DNA from: an uncultured Bacteroides sp.
Lineage (GTDB): Bacteria > Bacteroidota > Bacteroidia > Bacteroidales > Bacteroidaceae
Assembly (NCBI GenBank): GCA_900552075.1
Contig: URYL01000001.1
Coordinates: forward strand, 186,001-250,000
Direction of reading: 5' to 3'
Length of the DNA stretch: 64,000 nucleotides
The notes beneath the pieces are model-generated. The model was not told the DNA's origin. It made no database searches and saw nothing but the letters and a program-made list of their open reading frames with translations. The position numbers and the translations under genes were made by a program. Of this stretch, positions 1 to 8,807 are shown in pieces; within the stretch, counting starts at the first letter, position 1; the number at the start of each line of letters is the position of its first letter.

Positions 1-1376
1 CGCTCGTAGTCATTTCAGCCGACCGTCCTGCGGCATGGATTGGACAGATGGACGGACAAACCCTTCCTCAACCTGGCGTATTCGGTGGTCTGGTCAAGAA
101 ATCAGTCAACTTGCCGGAAGTACAGACGGAAGAAGACGAATGGTACTGCAACCGCCTCATCAACGAAGCTCTCATGGCACTAGACCACCATGGGAAAGGG
201 CCTGTACATATTAACGTGCCCATCAGTGAGCCTTTCTTCAAACTTCCGGTGACAGAACTTCCTGAGGCCAGGGTAATTACCCGCTACCAGGGGCTGAACG
301 TGTACGACAAGGACTACCAGCCACTCATCGACCGCCTGAACCGCTACCAACGGCGCATGGTGGTAGTGGGGCAGATGAACCTGATATATCTGTTCGACAA
401 GAAATATACCAAGATGCTCTACAAGCATTTTGCCTGGTTTACCGAGAACATCAGCAACCAGACCATTCCGGGACAGCCCATCCGCAACATCGAACCCTTG
501 CTCTGCTCCATGGATTTTGAGGCCCAGCAAAAGATGCGCCCGGAACTGCTCATCACCTATGGCGGACACATCATTTCCAAACGGCTCAAGAAATTCCTTC
601 GCCGTCATCCGCCGATAGAGCACTGGCACGTGGCTCCCGACGGACAAGTGGCCGACCTCTTCGGCTGTCTGACCACCGTCATCGAAATGGACCCGTTTGA
701 ATTCCTTGAAAAGATTGCACCGATGATGGACAGCCGTACTCCGGAATACCCGCGCGCCTGGGAGGCTTTATCCAAGCAGATTCCACAGGCAGAATTCCCC
801 TACTCCGAGATGAGTGCCATCGGGAAAGTCATCGGCCACCTGCCGACCCCTTGTTCGCTGCACCTGGCCAACAGCTCCACCGTGCGCTATGCCCAACTGT
901 TTCCTCTCCCTCAGGAAGTAGAAGTCTTGTCCAACCGGGGAACCAACGGCATTGAGGGTTCCTTGTCTACGGCCCTCGGTTACGCCACGGCCTCCGACAA
1001 GCTCAACTTCATCTTCATCGGCGACCTGAGCTTCTTCTACGACATGAATGCGCTCTGGAATGCCAACTACGGAAGTAACGTGCGCATCCTCCTGCTCAAC
1101 AACGAAGGAGGAGAGATCTTCCATGCTCTTCCGGGACTGGAGATGCAGGAGAACAGCCGCCGCTTCATTACGGCCACGCACCGCACCTCGGCCAGAGCTT
1201 GGGCCGAAGACCGCGGTTTCCAGTATCTTTCTGCCCATAACGACGAGGAACTGGACCGGGCGGTAGAAACTTTCACCCAGCCTTCCATCACTTCACAACC
1301 GATGCTGCTCGAAGTATTTACGGAGAAAGACAAGGACATTGAGCACCTGAAAACGTATTATCACAACTTAAAATAA
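1..1376 (+). CDS. menD: MenD, SEPHCHC synthase (5'-partial)
   Basis: Thiamine-diphosphate enzyme that joins 2-oxoglutarate and isochorismate to make SEPHCHC, an early committed step of menaquinone synthesis; cytoplasmic. The reading frame is open from the first bases of the window and runs through ADRPAAWIGQMDGQTLPQ, a typical MenD signature, so the internal ATG at 48 is not the start. About 458 residues are present. MenD is usually about 550, so roughly the first 100 lie upstream. The C-terminal ThDP-binding region is visible as GDLSFFYDMNALWN followed by NNEGGEIF. The next gene, menB, starts 7 bp after the stop, so the two are co-transcribed. The family call is secure; only the N-terminus is missing. 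Confidence 0.96.
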   Translation, partial: LVVISADRPAAWIGQMDGQTLPQPGVFGGLVKKSVNLPEVQTEEDEWYCNRLINEALMALDHHGKGPVHINVPISEPFFKLPVTELPEARVITRYQGLNVYDKDYQPLIDRLNRYQRRMVVVGQMNLIYLFDKKYTKMLYKHFAWFTENISNQTIPGQPIRNIEPLLCSMDFEAQQKMRPELLITYGGHIISKRLKKFLRRHPPIEHWHVAPDGQVADLFGCLTTVIEMDPFEFLEKIAPMMDSRTPEYPRAWEALSKQIPQAEFPYSEMSAIGKVIGHLPTPCSLHLANSSTVRYAQLFPLPQEVEVLSNRGTNGIEGSLSTALGYATASDKLNFIFIGDLSFFYDMNALWNANYGSNVRILLLNNEGGEIFHALPGLEMQENSRRFITATHRTSARAWAEDRGFQYLSAHNDEELDRAVETFTQPSITSQPMLLEVFTEKDKDIEHLKTYYHNLK

Positions 1377-1383
1377 CCATATT

Positions 1384-2208
1384 ATGTCACAACCCAGAGA
1401 ATGGAAAACCATCAAAGAATACCAGGATATTCTGTTTGATTTCTATCATGGTATTGCCAAAATTACCATCAACCGTCCGCGATATAGAAACGCATTTACC
1501 CCAACCACTACTTCTGAAATCAGCGATGCCCTGCTCATCTGCCGTGAGTGCCAAGACATCAACGTGGTAGTACTGACTGGAGCCGGCGACAAGGCCTTCT
1601 GCTCCGGCGGCGACATGCACGTGAAAGGTCACGGAGGTTATGTAGGTACCGATGGGGTACCCCGCCTGAATGTGCTCGACGTACAGAAACAGATTCGCTC
1701 CATCCCGAAACCGGTCATTGCCATGGTCAACGGATATGCCATCGGCGGCGGACACGTGCTCCACGTGGTCTGCGACTTGACCATCGCTTCTGAAAATGCC
1801 ATCTTCGGACAGACAGGTCCTCGGGTGGGCAGCTTCGATGCCGGATTCGGCTCTTCTTACCTGGCCCGCATTGTGGGGCAGAAAAAGGCTCGCGAAATCT
1901 GGTTCCTCTGCCGTCAGTACTCTGCCCAGGAAGCTCTGGAAATGGGACTGGTGAACAAGGTGGTACCTTTTGACCAGTTGGAAGACGAAGTAGTGGAATG
2001 GGCCGAAACCATGATGCAGCACAGCCCGCTGGCCCTGCGTATGATCAAGGCCGGACTGAACGCGGAACTGGACGGACAGGCCGGTATCCAGGAACTTGCC
2101 GGAGATGCGACCATGCTGTATTACATGACCGATGAAGCGCAGGAAGGTGGAAAGGCATTCCTCGAAAAACGGAAACCCGACTGGAGCAAGTATCCTAAAT
2201 TCCCCTGA
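1384..2208 (+). CDS. menB: MenB, 1,4-dihydroxy-2-naphthoyl-CoA synthase
   Basis: Crotonase-fold enzyme that closes the second ring of o-succinylbenzoyl-CoA to give 1,4-dihydroxy-2-naphthoyl-CoA in menaquinone synthesis. It has 274 residues, normal for the family. Visible motifs are GDKAFCSGGDMHVKG (oxyanion-hole and substrate loop), GYAIGGGHVLHVVCD, and FGQTGPRVGSFDAGFGS. The QTG triplet in the last motif is the form associated with bicarbonate-dependent MenB enzymes, which is an inference from family knowledge. The C-terminus KPDWSKYPKFP is also characteristic. The gene lies 7 bp after menD. A hairpin follows before menC, so distal gene expression could be tuned at that point. Confidence 0.96.
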   Translation: MSQPREWKTIKEYQDILFDFYHGIAKITINRPRYRNAFTPTTTSEISDALLICRECQDINVVVLTGAGDKAFCSGGDMHVKGHGGYVGTDGVPRLNVLDVQKQIRSIPKPVIAMVNGYAIGGGHVLHVVCDLTIASENAIFGQTGPRVGSFDAGFGSSYLARIVGQKKAREIWFLCRQYSAQEALEMGLVNKVVPFDQLEDEVVEWAETMMQHSPLALRMIKAGLNAELDGQAGIQELAGDATMLYYMTDEAQEGGKAFLEKRKPDWSKYPKFP

Positions 2209-2233
2209 TTAACCATCTGAATAAGTATAGGCC

Positions 2234-2268
2234 GGACAGAAAGCAGAACCCTCTTTTGCTCTCTGTCC
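2234..2268 (+). terminator. Intercistronic hairpin between menB and menC
   Basis: GGACAGAAAGC at 2234-2244 pairs with GCTCTCTGTCC at 2258-2268, with one G-U-type mismatch, and is followed by a weak T-rich tail (gcttattgtttc). It sits in the only sizeable gap of the men operon (91 bp). It may be a partial terminator, an attenuator or an RNA-processing/stabilising hairpin; the short T tract argues against full termination. Confidence 0.5.
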
Positions 2269-2299
2269 GCTTATTGTTTCATCCCTTACAGAGTTTATC

Positions 2300-3358
2300 A
2301 TGTATTCACTGAAAATATTTCCGCGTACCCTCCATTTTAAACAACCGGCCGGTACTTCCCGCGGAGTCTACCACACTCGACAAGTCTGGTACCTTCTGCT
2401 TACTGATACAGAAACCAGACAATACGGTGTGGGCGAATGTGCCCCCCTGCCTGCCCTGAGCTGTGACGACCTGCCTGACTATCCTCGCCTGCTGGCCGAA
2501 ATCTGTGAAAAGACCGTAGTCGATGGACACATCGACTACGAGGCACTCCGTCCTTATCCTTCCATTCTCTTCGGACTGGAAACAGCCTTTGCCCACCTGC
2601 AAGCCCACAGCCTAAGATTCTGGGACACGCCCTTCAGCCGGGGCACACAAGGCATTCCCATCAACGGACTCATCTGGATGGGTAATTTTGACGAAATGTA
2701 CCAGCGCATCGAAGAAAAGATGAAAGCCGGATTCCGGTGCATCAAAGTAAAAATCGGTGCCATCGAATTTGAACGGGAACTGGAATTGCTGGCTCACATC
2801 CGCCAACATTTCTCCGCTTCCGACATCGAACTGCGTGTAGATGCCAACGGAGCTTTCCGACCGGAAGATGCCCTTCGAAAACTGACACAGCTGAACGAAT
2901 TCCAGCTTCATTCCATCGAACAGCCGATACGGGCAGGACAATGGGAAGCGATGAAAGCCCTGTGTGTCGCTTCTCCTTTCCCCATCGCACTGGACGAGGA
3001 ACTGATTGGCGTAAACGAAATTAACCGGAAAAAAGAACTGTTAGATACCATCCGCCCGCAATACATCATCCTGAAACCGTCGCTTCACGGGGGCATCCGA
3101 GGAGCCGAGGAATGGATTTCCCTAGCCCAGAAAAGAGGCATCGGCTACTGGATAACTTCGGCTCTGGAATCGAACATCGGCCTGAATGCCATCGCACAGT
3201 GGTGTGCCACGCTTCATTCCACCATGCCGCAAGGCCTGGGCACTGGCCTGCTCTTTACTGACAACCTCGACTATCCGCTGCACATTGAAGGAGACTGCTT
3301 GTGCTTCCATCCGGAAGAAGAAACACCCGATTTTCTGACTTTCTTAAACCCTATCTGA
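2300..3358 (+). CDS. menC: MenC, o-succinylbenzoate synthase
   Basis: Enolase-superfamily dehydratase that converts SHCHC to o-succinylbenzoate in menaquinone synthesis. It has 352 residues. The barrel active site is readable in order: the KVKIG catalytic lysine motif, metal ligands in RVDANGAF, SIEQPI and ALDEE, and the second-face lysine in ILKPSLHGG. The N-terminal capping domain contains the GECAPLPALS segment typical of the superfamily. Its stop codon is one base from the menE start, which indicates translational coupling. Specificity for SHCHC rather than another enolase-superfamily substrate (such as dipeptide epimerisation) is inferred from its place between menB and menE. Confidence 0.94.
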   Translation: MYSLKIFPRTLHFKQPAGTSRGVYHTRQVWYLLLTDTETRQYGVGECAPLPALSCDDLPDYPRLLAEICEKTVVDGHIDYEALRPYPSILFGLETAFAHLQAHSLRFWDTPFSRGTQGIPINGLIWMGNFDEMYQRIEEKMKAGFRCIKVKIGAIEFERELELLAHIRQHFSASDIELRVDANGAFRPEDALRKLTQLNEFQLHSIEQPIRAGQWEAMKALCVASPFPIALDEELIGVNEINRKKELLDTIRPQYIILKPSLHGGIRGAEEWISLAQKRGIGYWITSALESNIGLNAIAQWCATLHSTMPQGLGTGLLFTDNLDYPLHIEGDCLCFHPEEETPDFLTFLNPI

Positions 3359-3359
3359 C

Positions 3360-4511
3360 ATGAACCATCCTACCTTTATCACCGACATTGCTTGTCAGTA
3401 TATCCGGATAGAAGGAGTAGACTATTCGGCCGCAGAGGCCCGTTCCCGCGAGAAAGGACACCCCAGCCTCCTACAGGAAACCCTCTATGCCCGATACGGA
3501 GCGGAAAGTTTCCAAGCCTCTTTGGCCGATTTCCTGCGTGAATGGTTCGATGACAACGACACCGTGCTGGTACACACATCCGGCTCGACAGGGACACCCA
3601 AACCGCTGCGTGTAGAGAAACAACGCATGATGCAAAGTGCCATGCTGACGGTCAGTTTCCTAGGATTGCATACAGGAGACACCGCCCTGCTCTGCATGCC
3701 ATTGAAATACATCGCCGGAAAGATGGTCGTCGTACGCGCGCTGGTGGCCGGACTGGACCTGCTGCCTGTCACCCCCAACGGACATCCACTGGCACAGACA
3801 AGCACCACCCCCGTTTTTGCGGCCATGATTCCCATGCAGGTATACAATTCCTTGCAAGTACCTGAAGAGAAAGAACGCCTTCAGCAAATCCGTCATCTCA
3901 TCATCGGCGGAGGAGCCATCGATACGTCTTTGGGAAATCAACTGTTATCATTCCCCCACGCGGTGTGGAGCACATACGGCATGACAGAAACCCTGTCACA
4001 CATCGCTCTGCGACGGCTCAACGGACCGGAAGCGTCCGACTGGTACACGCCTTTCCAGCACGTCAAGCTGTCTCTTTCCCCGGAAAATACCCTGACCATC
4101 GAAGCACCGGCCGTTTGTCCGGAGATTTTAACCACGAACGACATCTGCGAATTCAATGCGCAAGGACAGTTCCACATTCTGGGACGGAAGGACAACACCA
4201 TCAACACGGGGGGTGTCAAGGTACAGATTGAGCAAGTGGAAAACGCGCTGCGGGCTACTCTCTCCTGTCCTTTTCAGGTGACCGCCGTGCCCGACCCCAA
4301 GTTCGGTGAACGCATCATGTTGTTGCTGGAGGACCCGGAAGCAGCTTGTCCTGAATCCTTACTGACAGAGGCCTTTCATTCCCTTCCCCCCTACTGGCGA
4401 CCCAAGCAAGTTTTCCGTATCCGGCAGTTACCGCAGACCGGTACCGGCAAACCCGACCGGGCTACAGCCCGCAAGCTGGCCAAAGAAATTACAGAAAAAG
4501 AAACGAAATAA
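3360..4511 (+). CDS. menE: MenE, o-succinylbenzoate-CoA ligase
   Basis: Adenylate-forming enzyme that activates o-succinylbenzoate to its CoA thioester, the substrate of MenB. It has 383 residues, shorter than the roughly 450 of the E. coli enzyme, mainly at the N-terminus. Motifs are VHTSGSTGTPKPLRVEK (phosphate-binding loop), STYGMTETLSHIALR (adenine/acyl pocket), ILGRKDNTINTGGVKV (hinge), and GTGKPDRATARKL, which holds the C-terminal catalytic lysine. The start is one base after the menC stop. It is the last gene of the operon, with a strong terminator 20 bp downstream. Prenylation (menA) is not encoded in this window. Confidence 0.94.
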   Translation: MNHPTFITDIACQYIRIEGVDYSAAEARSREKGHPSLLQETLYARYGAESFQASLADFLREWFDDNDTVLVHTSGSTGTPKPLRVEKQRMMQSAMLTVSFLGLHTGDTALLCMPLKYIAGKMVVVRALVAGLDLLPVTPNGHPLAQTSTTPVFAAMIPMQVYNSLQVPEEKERLQQIRHLIIGGGAIDTSLGNQLLSFPHAVWSTYGMTETLSHIALRRLNGPEASDWYTPFQHVKLSLSPENTLTIEAPAVCPEILTTNDICEFNAQGQFHILGRKDNTINTGGVKVQIEQVENALRATLSCPFQVTAVPDPKFGERIMLLLEDPEAACPESLLTEAFHSLPPYWRPKQVFRIRQLPQTGTGKPDRATARKLAKEITEKETK

Positions 4512-4530
4512 GCGGCCGTCCACTTGTGTA

Positions 4531-4579
4531 TGAGCATTTGATTCTTTAACTTTGTTAAATATTCAAATGCTCATTTTTT
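4531..4579 (+). terminator. Rho-independent terminator of the men operon
   Basis: TGAGCATTTGA at 4531-4541 is perfectly complementary to TCAAATGCTCA at 4563-4573, with a 21-nt loop, and runs directly into a T tract. It lies 20 bp after menE and 17 bp before the antiporter start, so it separates the two transcription units. Confidence 0.85.
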
Positions 4580-4595
4580 ATTGAAACTCAAACCT

Positions 4596-6737
4596 ATGGA
4601 AGAATACACCTTTCTTGCCCCTCTGTTGCTGACCATCGGAGGACTCATTATCGGAGCTATCCTGAAAGCATTGCTCAAGCACAGCCGTCTGCCCTACACC
4701 GTCGGCCTGTTTGCCATCGGAATCCTTGTAGGCATACTGAACCGCACCGGAGTATTTCAGCCCATGCCGGAACTGCACAATGCCGTCAACTCCGTGGCCA
4801 ACATCAATCCCGACCTGATTCTTTACCTATTCTTGCCCATCCTGATCTTTGATGCGGCCTATGAACTCAACCTGCATATTTTCAAGAAGACCCTAGCCAA
4901 TGCTACCTTACTAGCCGCTCCGGGGCTCGTCATCTGTATGTTGCTGACGGCAGCCTTCCTCATGGGTATCGCGACGTTTGTTCCAGGACTGGAATCGTGG
5001 ACATGGGCATTTGCCCTCATGTTCGGTGCCTTGATCAGTGCCACCGACCCGGTAGCCGTCGTGGCCCTGCTGCACGAACTGAAAACCAGCAAACGCTTCT
5101 CCACCCTCGTCGACGCAGAATCTCTGCTGAACGACGGAACGGGTATCGTGTGCTTCATGCTTTTCTTTGGTGCCTACGTCTCGGGCGAAACAGACCACAC
5201 CTCCCCGCTGGTCACCTTTATTCAAGAAGTAGGCATCAGTACCCTGTTAGGATTCTTCCTGGCGCGTATTGTCATCTGGTTTATCACCCGTATCAATTCG
5301 GAAGAGATGGTACAGAACAGCGTCATCATTCTGGCGGCTTACCTCACTTTCATCCTTTCACAATATTATCTCGGTGTGTCGGGCGTAATTGCCCTCGTAG
5401 CTTTCGGACTGACCGTGACTTACGTAGGCAAACCGCGACTGAAACCGCAGGTGAATACTTTCATGGAACATTTCTGGGAACTGCTCACCTACATCGCCAA
5501 CACCCTGATTTTTATCTTGGTGGGTATCGTCATTGCCGAAAAAGTGGATTTCTCCTGGAGTGCATTCGGTCTGCTGGCACTTCTCTATGTGGCTCTCAAC
5601 CTGATTCGCTTTGCCATGATCATGCTGTTGTATCCGGTCATGAAACGGTTGGGATACGGACTGACCAAACGCGAATCGGTCATCCTGACCTGGGGCGGAC
5701 TGCGCGGAGCACTGGCCATGACGCTTGCCCTGATGGTGTCCTACACTCCGGCTATTCCCGAGGATATCCGAAGTCAAATATTGTTCTTCACGGCCGGTAT
5801 CGTAACCCTGACCCTGTGCATCAATGCCACCACCATGCGCGCATTGCTCAACCGCCTAGGACTGACGCACATTCCTTCCGCACGTACATTGCTGGCATAC
5901 CGAGTGGAAAAATCGGTTCGGGAGAATTCTGAAAAATACTTGGAAAGCTTGAAAAAGCGAGATGCATTGGATGGAGCCAACTGGCAGAAAGTGGAAAATT
6001 ACATGACCGCCCAACCTCAAGAACCGGCCAAGAATCCACAAAACAAGGCCATGCTCTCGGAAATCCGTCTGCGGGTATTGGACAAAGAAAAAGCAGTCTG
6101 CCGCCAGATTTATGAAGAAGGAGTCATTTCAAAAGTGGTCTTTTTGCGCCTCATGAACTCACTCGACGAGCTCTATGACCACGACGGGAACTACCCACTG
6201 AACATGCGCCATTCCATTTTCAACTTCTGCCAACGTACCGACTTGCTGAACAGCCTTCGGGGACTTCCTTACCTCCAGAACTGGATGACCTTCTATTTCC
6301 GCGAACGCATCACGGTAGTTTACGACCTGGGACGAGGATTCATCATCCTGCAAAAAGAAAGTCTGAAACTGCTGAACGACCTGGCCTCTTCCGAATGGAT
6401 TACCAGCGAACAACAACCGGTGCTCGAAGTGTTACGGGCAGAAATCAATGAAAACATGACCCGAATGGGAGCCTTTATCAGTAACTTGGCTCAGGACTTC
6501 CCGAAAGCGTACGGTCACGCCCTCACCATCAAATCCATCCGTATGTTGCTAAGCAACGAACGGCGTACCGTCAAGCAAATGGTCAACAGCGGCATGCTGT
6601 CTGAAAAAGACGCAGAGAAACTCCTGAATGACATTGACGACCGTACCGATGAAGTCAATTCATTCAGCCATACCTTTGCCGCCTCTTTCCTGAGGTGGCT
6701 GTTCTTTATCAAGAAAAAGAAAATTTACCGTAACTGA
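4596..6737 (+). CDS. CPA1-family Na+/H+ antiporter with long C-terminal domain
   Basis: Inner-membrane cation/proton exchanger involved in sodium and pH homeostasis. The N-terminal two-thirds (about residues 5-415) is strongly hydrophobic, with roughly twelve predicted membrane segments. It carries the CPA1 signatures ISATDPVAVVALLHEL and DAESLLNDGTGIV, whose ND pair is the ion-binding site. About 300 hydrophilic, charged residues follow and are probably a cytoplasmic regulatory domain; I do not recognise a named domain there. The ATG at 4596 is preferred over an in-frame TTG at 4581, because the TTG abuts the terminator T tract and the hydrophobic helix begins right after MEEYTF. The resulting protein has 713 residues. 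Ion specificity cannot be read from sequence. Confidence 0.9.
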   Translation: MEEYTFLAPLLLTIGGLIIGAILKALLKHSRLPYTVGLFAIGILVGILNRTGVFQPMPELHNAVNSVANINPDLILYLFLPILIFDAAYELNLHIFKKTLANATLLAAPGLVICMLLTAAFLMGIATFVPGLESWTWAFALMFGALISATDPVAVVALLHELKTSKRFSTLVDAESLLNDGTGIVCFMLFFGAYVSGETDHTSPLVTFIQEVGISTLLGFFLARIVIWFITRINSEEMVQNSVIILAAYLTFILSQYYLGVSGVIALVAFGLTVTYVGKPRLKPQVNTFMEHFWELLTYIANTLIFILVGIVIAEKVDFSWSAFGLLALLYVALNLIRFAMIMLLYPVMKRLGYGLTKRESVILTWGGLRGALAMTLALMVSYTPAIPEDIRSQILFFTAGIVTLTLCINATTMRALLNRLGLTHIPSARTLLAYRVEKSVRENSEKYLESLKKRDALDGANWQKVENYMTAQPQEPAKNPQNKAMLSEIRLRVLDKEKAVCRQIYEEGVISKVVFLRLMNSLDELYDHDGNYPLNMRHSIFNFCQRTDLLNSLRGLPYLQNWMTFYFRERITVVYDLGRGFIILQKESLKLLNDLASSEWITSEQQPVLEVLRAEINENMTRMGAFISNLAQDFPKAYGHALTIKSIRMLLSNERRTVKQMVNSGMLSEKDAEKLLNDIDDRTDEVNSFSHTFAASFLRWLFFIKKKKIYRN

Positions 6738-6762
6738 CACAAGAGATTCCTGTGCCCCTTTC

Positions 6763-7065
6763 TTACAGGGCGCAGGTTCCTTGTCCGGCATAATCATCGC
6801 CCACTTCCCCCTGATACTCCGGATGACGTTGCAACCAGATGACCGCGTATGAACAAGTGGCAATAGCCTTTAATCCCTTGCAACGGGCATAATCGTAAGC
6901 AGCCTTTACCAGCGCAGAAGCAATGCCTCTGCCTCCAATCGCTTCCGGCACAATGGTATGCCGTATGTCCAGTCCTCCGTCGTGAATCTGATAGGCTACA
7001 TGGGCCCGGTGCCTTTCCAGTTCCACATAAAACTCTTGCCGGGATTCGTCATGCTTGATTTCCAT
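6763..7065 (-). CDS. Small GNAT-type N-acetyltransferase (COG2388-like)
   Basis: A single-domain GNAT protein of 100 residues. The acetyl-CoA pyrophosphate loop is seen as GGRGIAS at about residues 50-56, preceded by the strand RHTIVPEAIG. The C-terminal ATCSYAVIWLQRHPEYQ matches the cysteine-containing end of the short COG2388 (YidJ/GTLF3B-like) acetyltransferases. The ATG at 7065 is chosen because family members begin close to this point; an in-frame ATG at 7092 would add nine residues. The gene converges on the antiporter gene, with 25 bp between their ends. Its substrate is unknown. Confidence 0.8.
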   Translation of the reverse strand: MEIKHDESRQEFYVELERHRAHVAYQIHDGGLDIRHTIVPEAIGGRGIASALVKAAYDYARCKGLKAIATCSYAVIWLQRHPEYQGEVGDDYAGQGTCAL

Positions 7066-7158
7066 ATTCTTTCTGATTGGTTCTCCATACAAGATAGGAT
7101 TTTTCTACTTCACGGCCAAACGATTCTTGTAATTTTTATGAAACGCTTCAGAAGAAAT

Positions 7159-7182
7159 ACCTCGTCACGTACGTGACGAGGT
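7159..7182. repeat. 24-bp perfect palindrome
   Basis: The half-site ACCTCGTCACGT is followed at once by its exact reverse complement, giving 12 bp on each side with no spacer. It lies about 95 bp upstream of the acetyltransferase start on the minus strand. It could be a dimeric regulator operator or fold as an RNA hairpin; there is no T tract on the plus side and only a weak one (ATTTCTTC) on the minus side. Confidence 0.75.
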
Positions 7183-7369
7183 CTCCACACGAACGCGTCG
7201 AGCTAAATTTTTCCCTGCGATAGTAGAAAAACATTCCAACAATCAGTTTCTCTCTGCCGAAGTCTCACCTTTCTCCCAAAGACAAGACAAGTGCTTCAGT
7301 CCACCAATCAACCGGACCTCCATTTCCTCGAAAAGAGAATCAACTGCAACAGCATAATAAAACCTGGAC

Positions 7370-7406
7370 AAAAAAAAACTGTTCCCCGACTCTCGTCGGA
7401 GAACAG
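7370..7406 (-). terminator. Minus-strand intrinsic terminator downstream of galE
   Basis: Twelve-base arms at 7379-7390 and 7395-7406 with one wobble pair and a 4-nt loop, followed on the minus strand by nine consecutive T (7370-7378). It terminates galE, the candidate small RNA, or both. Confidence 0.82.
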
Positions 7407-7442
7407 CCACAACACAAACACAAAATAAAACACGACAAAACT
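7370..7442 (-). ncRNA. Candidate small RNA with intrinsic terminator
   Basis: On the minus strand a TATTTTTG -7 element (7449-7456) is followed by about 35 nt of U/G-rich sequence. Then comes a stable hairpin, CTGTTCTCCGAC with GTCGGGGAACAG around a GAGA loop (7379-7406 in plus coordinates), and a run of nine T. The transcript would be about 70 nt with no open frame. The -33 box is weak (CTTG). Alternatively the hairpin is simply the distal terminator of galE, which ends about 190 bp upstream. Only the hairpin itself is certain. Confidence 0.4.
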
Positions 7443-7597
7443 ACTATGCAAAAATACAACTCCCTGCTTGTTCCAAGTGGAAGTCAGCTGCTCCCATCAT
7501 CTATTCACATAGACCATAGTCACAAGAGCTGTACATCACATATAACGTTATAAAAACGTATTTAGTTCAATATTTTCAATTCTATTAACACTTCAAA

Positions 7598-8632
7598 TTA
7601 CATAATACCTTTTTCACGCAAGTGAACCTGCCACTTCCATGCAGAACGCAAAGTATCTTCGATAGAAGTCTCAGCCTTCCAGCCCAGCTCAGTATTGGCA
7701 TAAGTCGGGTCAGCCCAAACTTTTACAATATCACCTGCACGGCGTCCCGAAATCTGGTAATTCAATTTCACACCTGTAGCTTCTTCAAACTTATGAATCA
7801 GTTCCAACACGGAAAGACCGCGACCTGTACCAATGTTAAAGACTTCTACTTTGTCTTTCTGCTTGTCATCCAATATACGGTTCATGGCAATGACGTGTGC
7901 CTTTGCCAAGTCAACCACATAGATATAATCACGGATACAAGAACCATCAGGAGTATCGTAATCATCACCGAACACGCTCAGTTTTTCACGGATTCCCATA
8001 GCAGTCTGTGTCAGATACGGAATCAGGTTCTGCGGTACTCCGTTCGGAAGTTCACCAATCAATGCAGTAGGATGTGCGCCAATAGGGTTGAAGTAACGCA
8101 ACATGATAGCATGAATCGGCGAGCCGGAAGTGATTGTATCACGAATGATTTCCTCATTAATCTGTTTGGTATTACCGTATGGAGATTCAGCCTTCTTGAT
8201 AGGAGCTTCTTCTGTAACAGGCAGTTTGTCCGGCTGACCGTAAACAGTACAAGAAGAAGAGAAGATAATACCTTTCACACCATGCTTGGGCATCAGCTCC
8301 AGCAAGTTAATCAATGAAACCAGATTGTTACGATAATACAGCAACGGTTTCTGTACAGATTCGCCTACAGCCTTGCTTGCGGCAAAATGAATAATACCCT
8401 GAATACCCGGATATTTAGTAAATACTGCATCCAAACCAGCCAGATCCAAGCAATCTACTTTTTCAAAAGCAGGGCGTATGCCTGTAATCTGTTCGATACT
8501 ATCTACTACATCAGCACGAGAATTAGAAAGGTTGTCAACAATTACGACATCGTAACCGCTATTCTGCAATTCAACCACAGTATGAGAACCTATGTATCCA
8601 GTTCCACCTGTCACGAGAATTCTTTTTTTCAT
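7598..8632 (-). CDS. galE: GalE, UDP-glucose 4-epimerase
   Basis: Extended short-chain dehydrogenase that interconverts UDP-glucose and UDP-galactose using tightly bound NAD+; cytoplasmic, feeding the Leloir pathway and surface polysaccharide synthesis. It has 344 residues, standard length. Visible motifs are GGTGYIGSH (NAD+ binding, residues 8-16), SSCTVYG (catalytic serine/threonine region) and SPYGNTK (the YxxxK pair). MLRYFNPIGAHP and GDDYDTPDGSCIRDYIYVVDLAKAH are typical GalE blocks. A TAnnTTTG element lies 58 bp upstream of the start. The gene is monocistronic as far as can be seen. Confidence 0.95.
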   Translation of the reverse strand: MKKRILVTGGTGYIGSHTVVELQNSGYDVVIVDNLSNSRADVVDSIEQITGIRPAFEKVDCLDLAGLDAVFTKYPGIQGIIHFAASKAVGESVQKPLLYYRNNLVSLINLLELMPKHGVKGIIFSSSCTVYGQPDKLPVTEEAPIKKAESPYGNTKQINEEIIRDTITSGSPIHAIMLRYFNPIGAHPTALIGELPNGVPQNLIPYLTQTAMGIREKLSVFGDDYDTPDGSCIRDYIYVVDLAKAHVIAMNRILDDKQKDKVEVFNIGTGRGLSVLELIHKFEEATGVKLNYQISGRRAGDIVKVWADPTYANTELGWKAETSIEDTLRSAWKWQVHLREKGIM

Positions 8633-8689
8633 AACACTAAGGTTTTCTTATATTTAACTCCTTTATTAAAGTCATTTACTATATCTCCA

Positions 8690-8697
8690 CAAAAGTA
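8690..8697 (-). promoter_or_regulatory. Predicted -7 element of the galE promoter
   Basis: TACTTTTG on the minus strand, an exact fit to the Bacteroides -7 consensus TAnnTTTG, 58 bp upstream of the galE ATG. No clear TTTG -33 box was found at the expected spacing. Confidence 0.6.
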
Positions 8698-8741
8698 AAA
8701 AAAAAGATTGAAATGTACACCAAGCTGTCATTAAAAAATTT

Positions 8742-8780
8742 AAAAAGTGTTACTCGGAAATACTCCAGGTAACACTTTTT
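8742..8780. terminator. Terminator at the end of the rnf operon
   Basis: AAAAAGTGTTAC (8742-8753) pairs perfectly with GTAACACTTTTT (8769-8780) around a 15-nt loop. A/T-rich flanks on both sides make it potentially bidirectional. It lies 28 bp beyond the rnfA stop on the minus strand. Confidence 0.8.
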
Positions 8781-8807
8781 ATGCATTATCTTCTGAAACT
8801 TACGAAA

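Larger units (their letters stand above)
7066..7597. other. 532-bp non-coding interval between the acetyltransferase gene and galE
   Basis: No convincing protein-coding frame was seen on either strand. It contains a 24-bp perfect palindrome (7159-7182), a strong minus-strand terminator hairpin (7370-7406) and a TAnnTTTG match (7449-7456) that together suggest a small RNA. About 190 bp of low-complexity sequence follows up to the end of galE. The region between 7183 and 7369 shows nothing I can name. Confidence 0.6.

Noticed and set aside
48..50. ATG at 48 as the menD start
   Set aside because: It is inside the conserved MenD motif, and the frame is open to the window edge.
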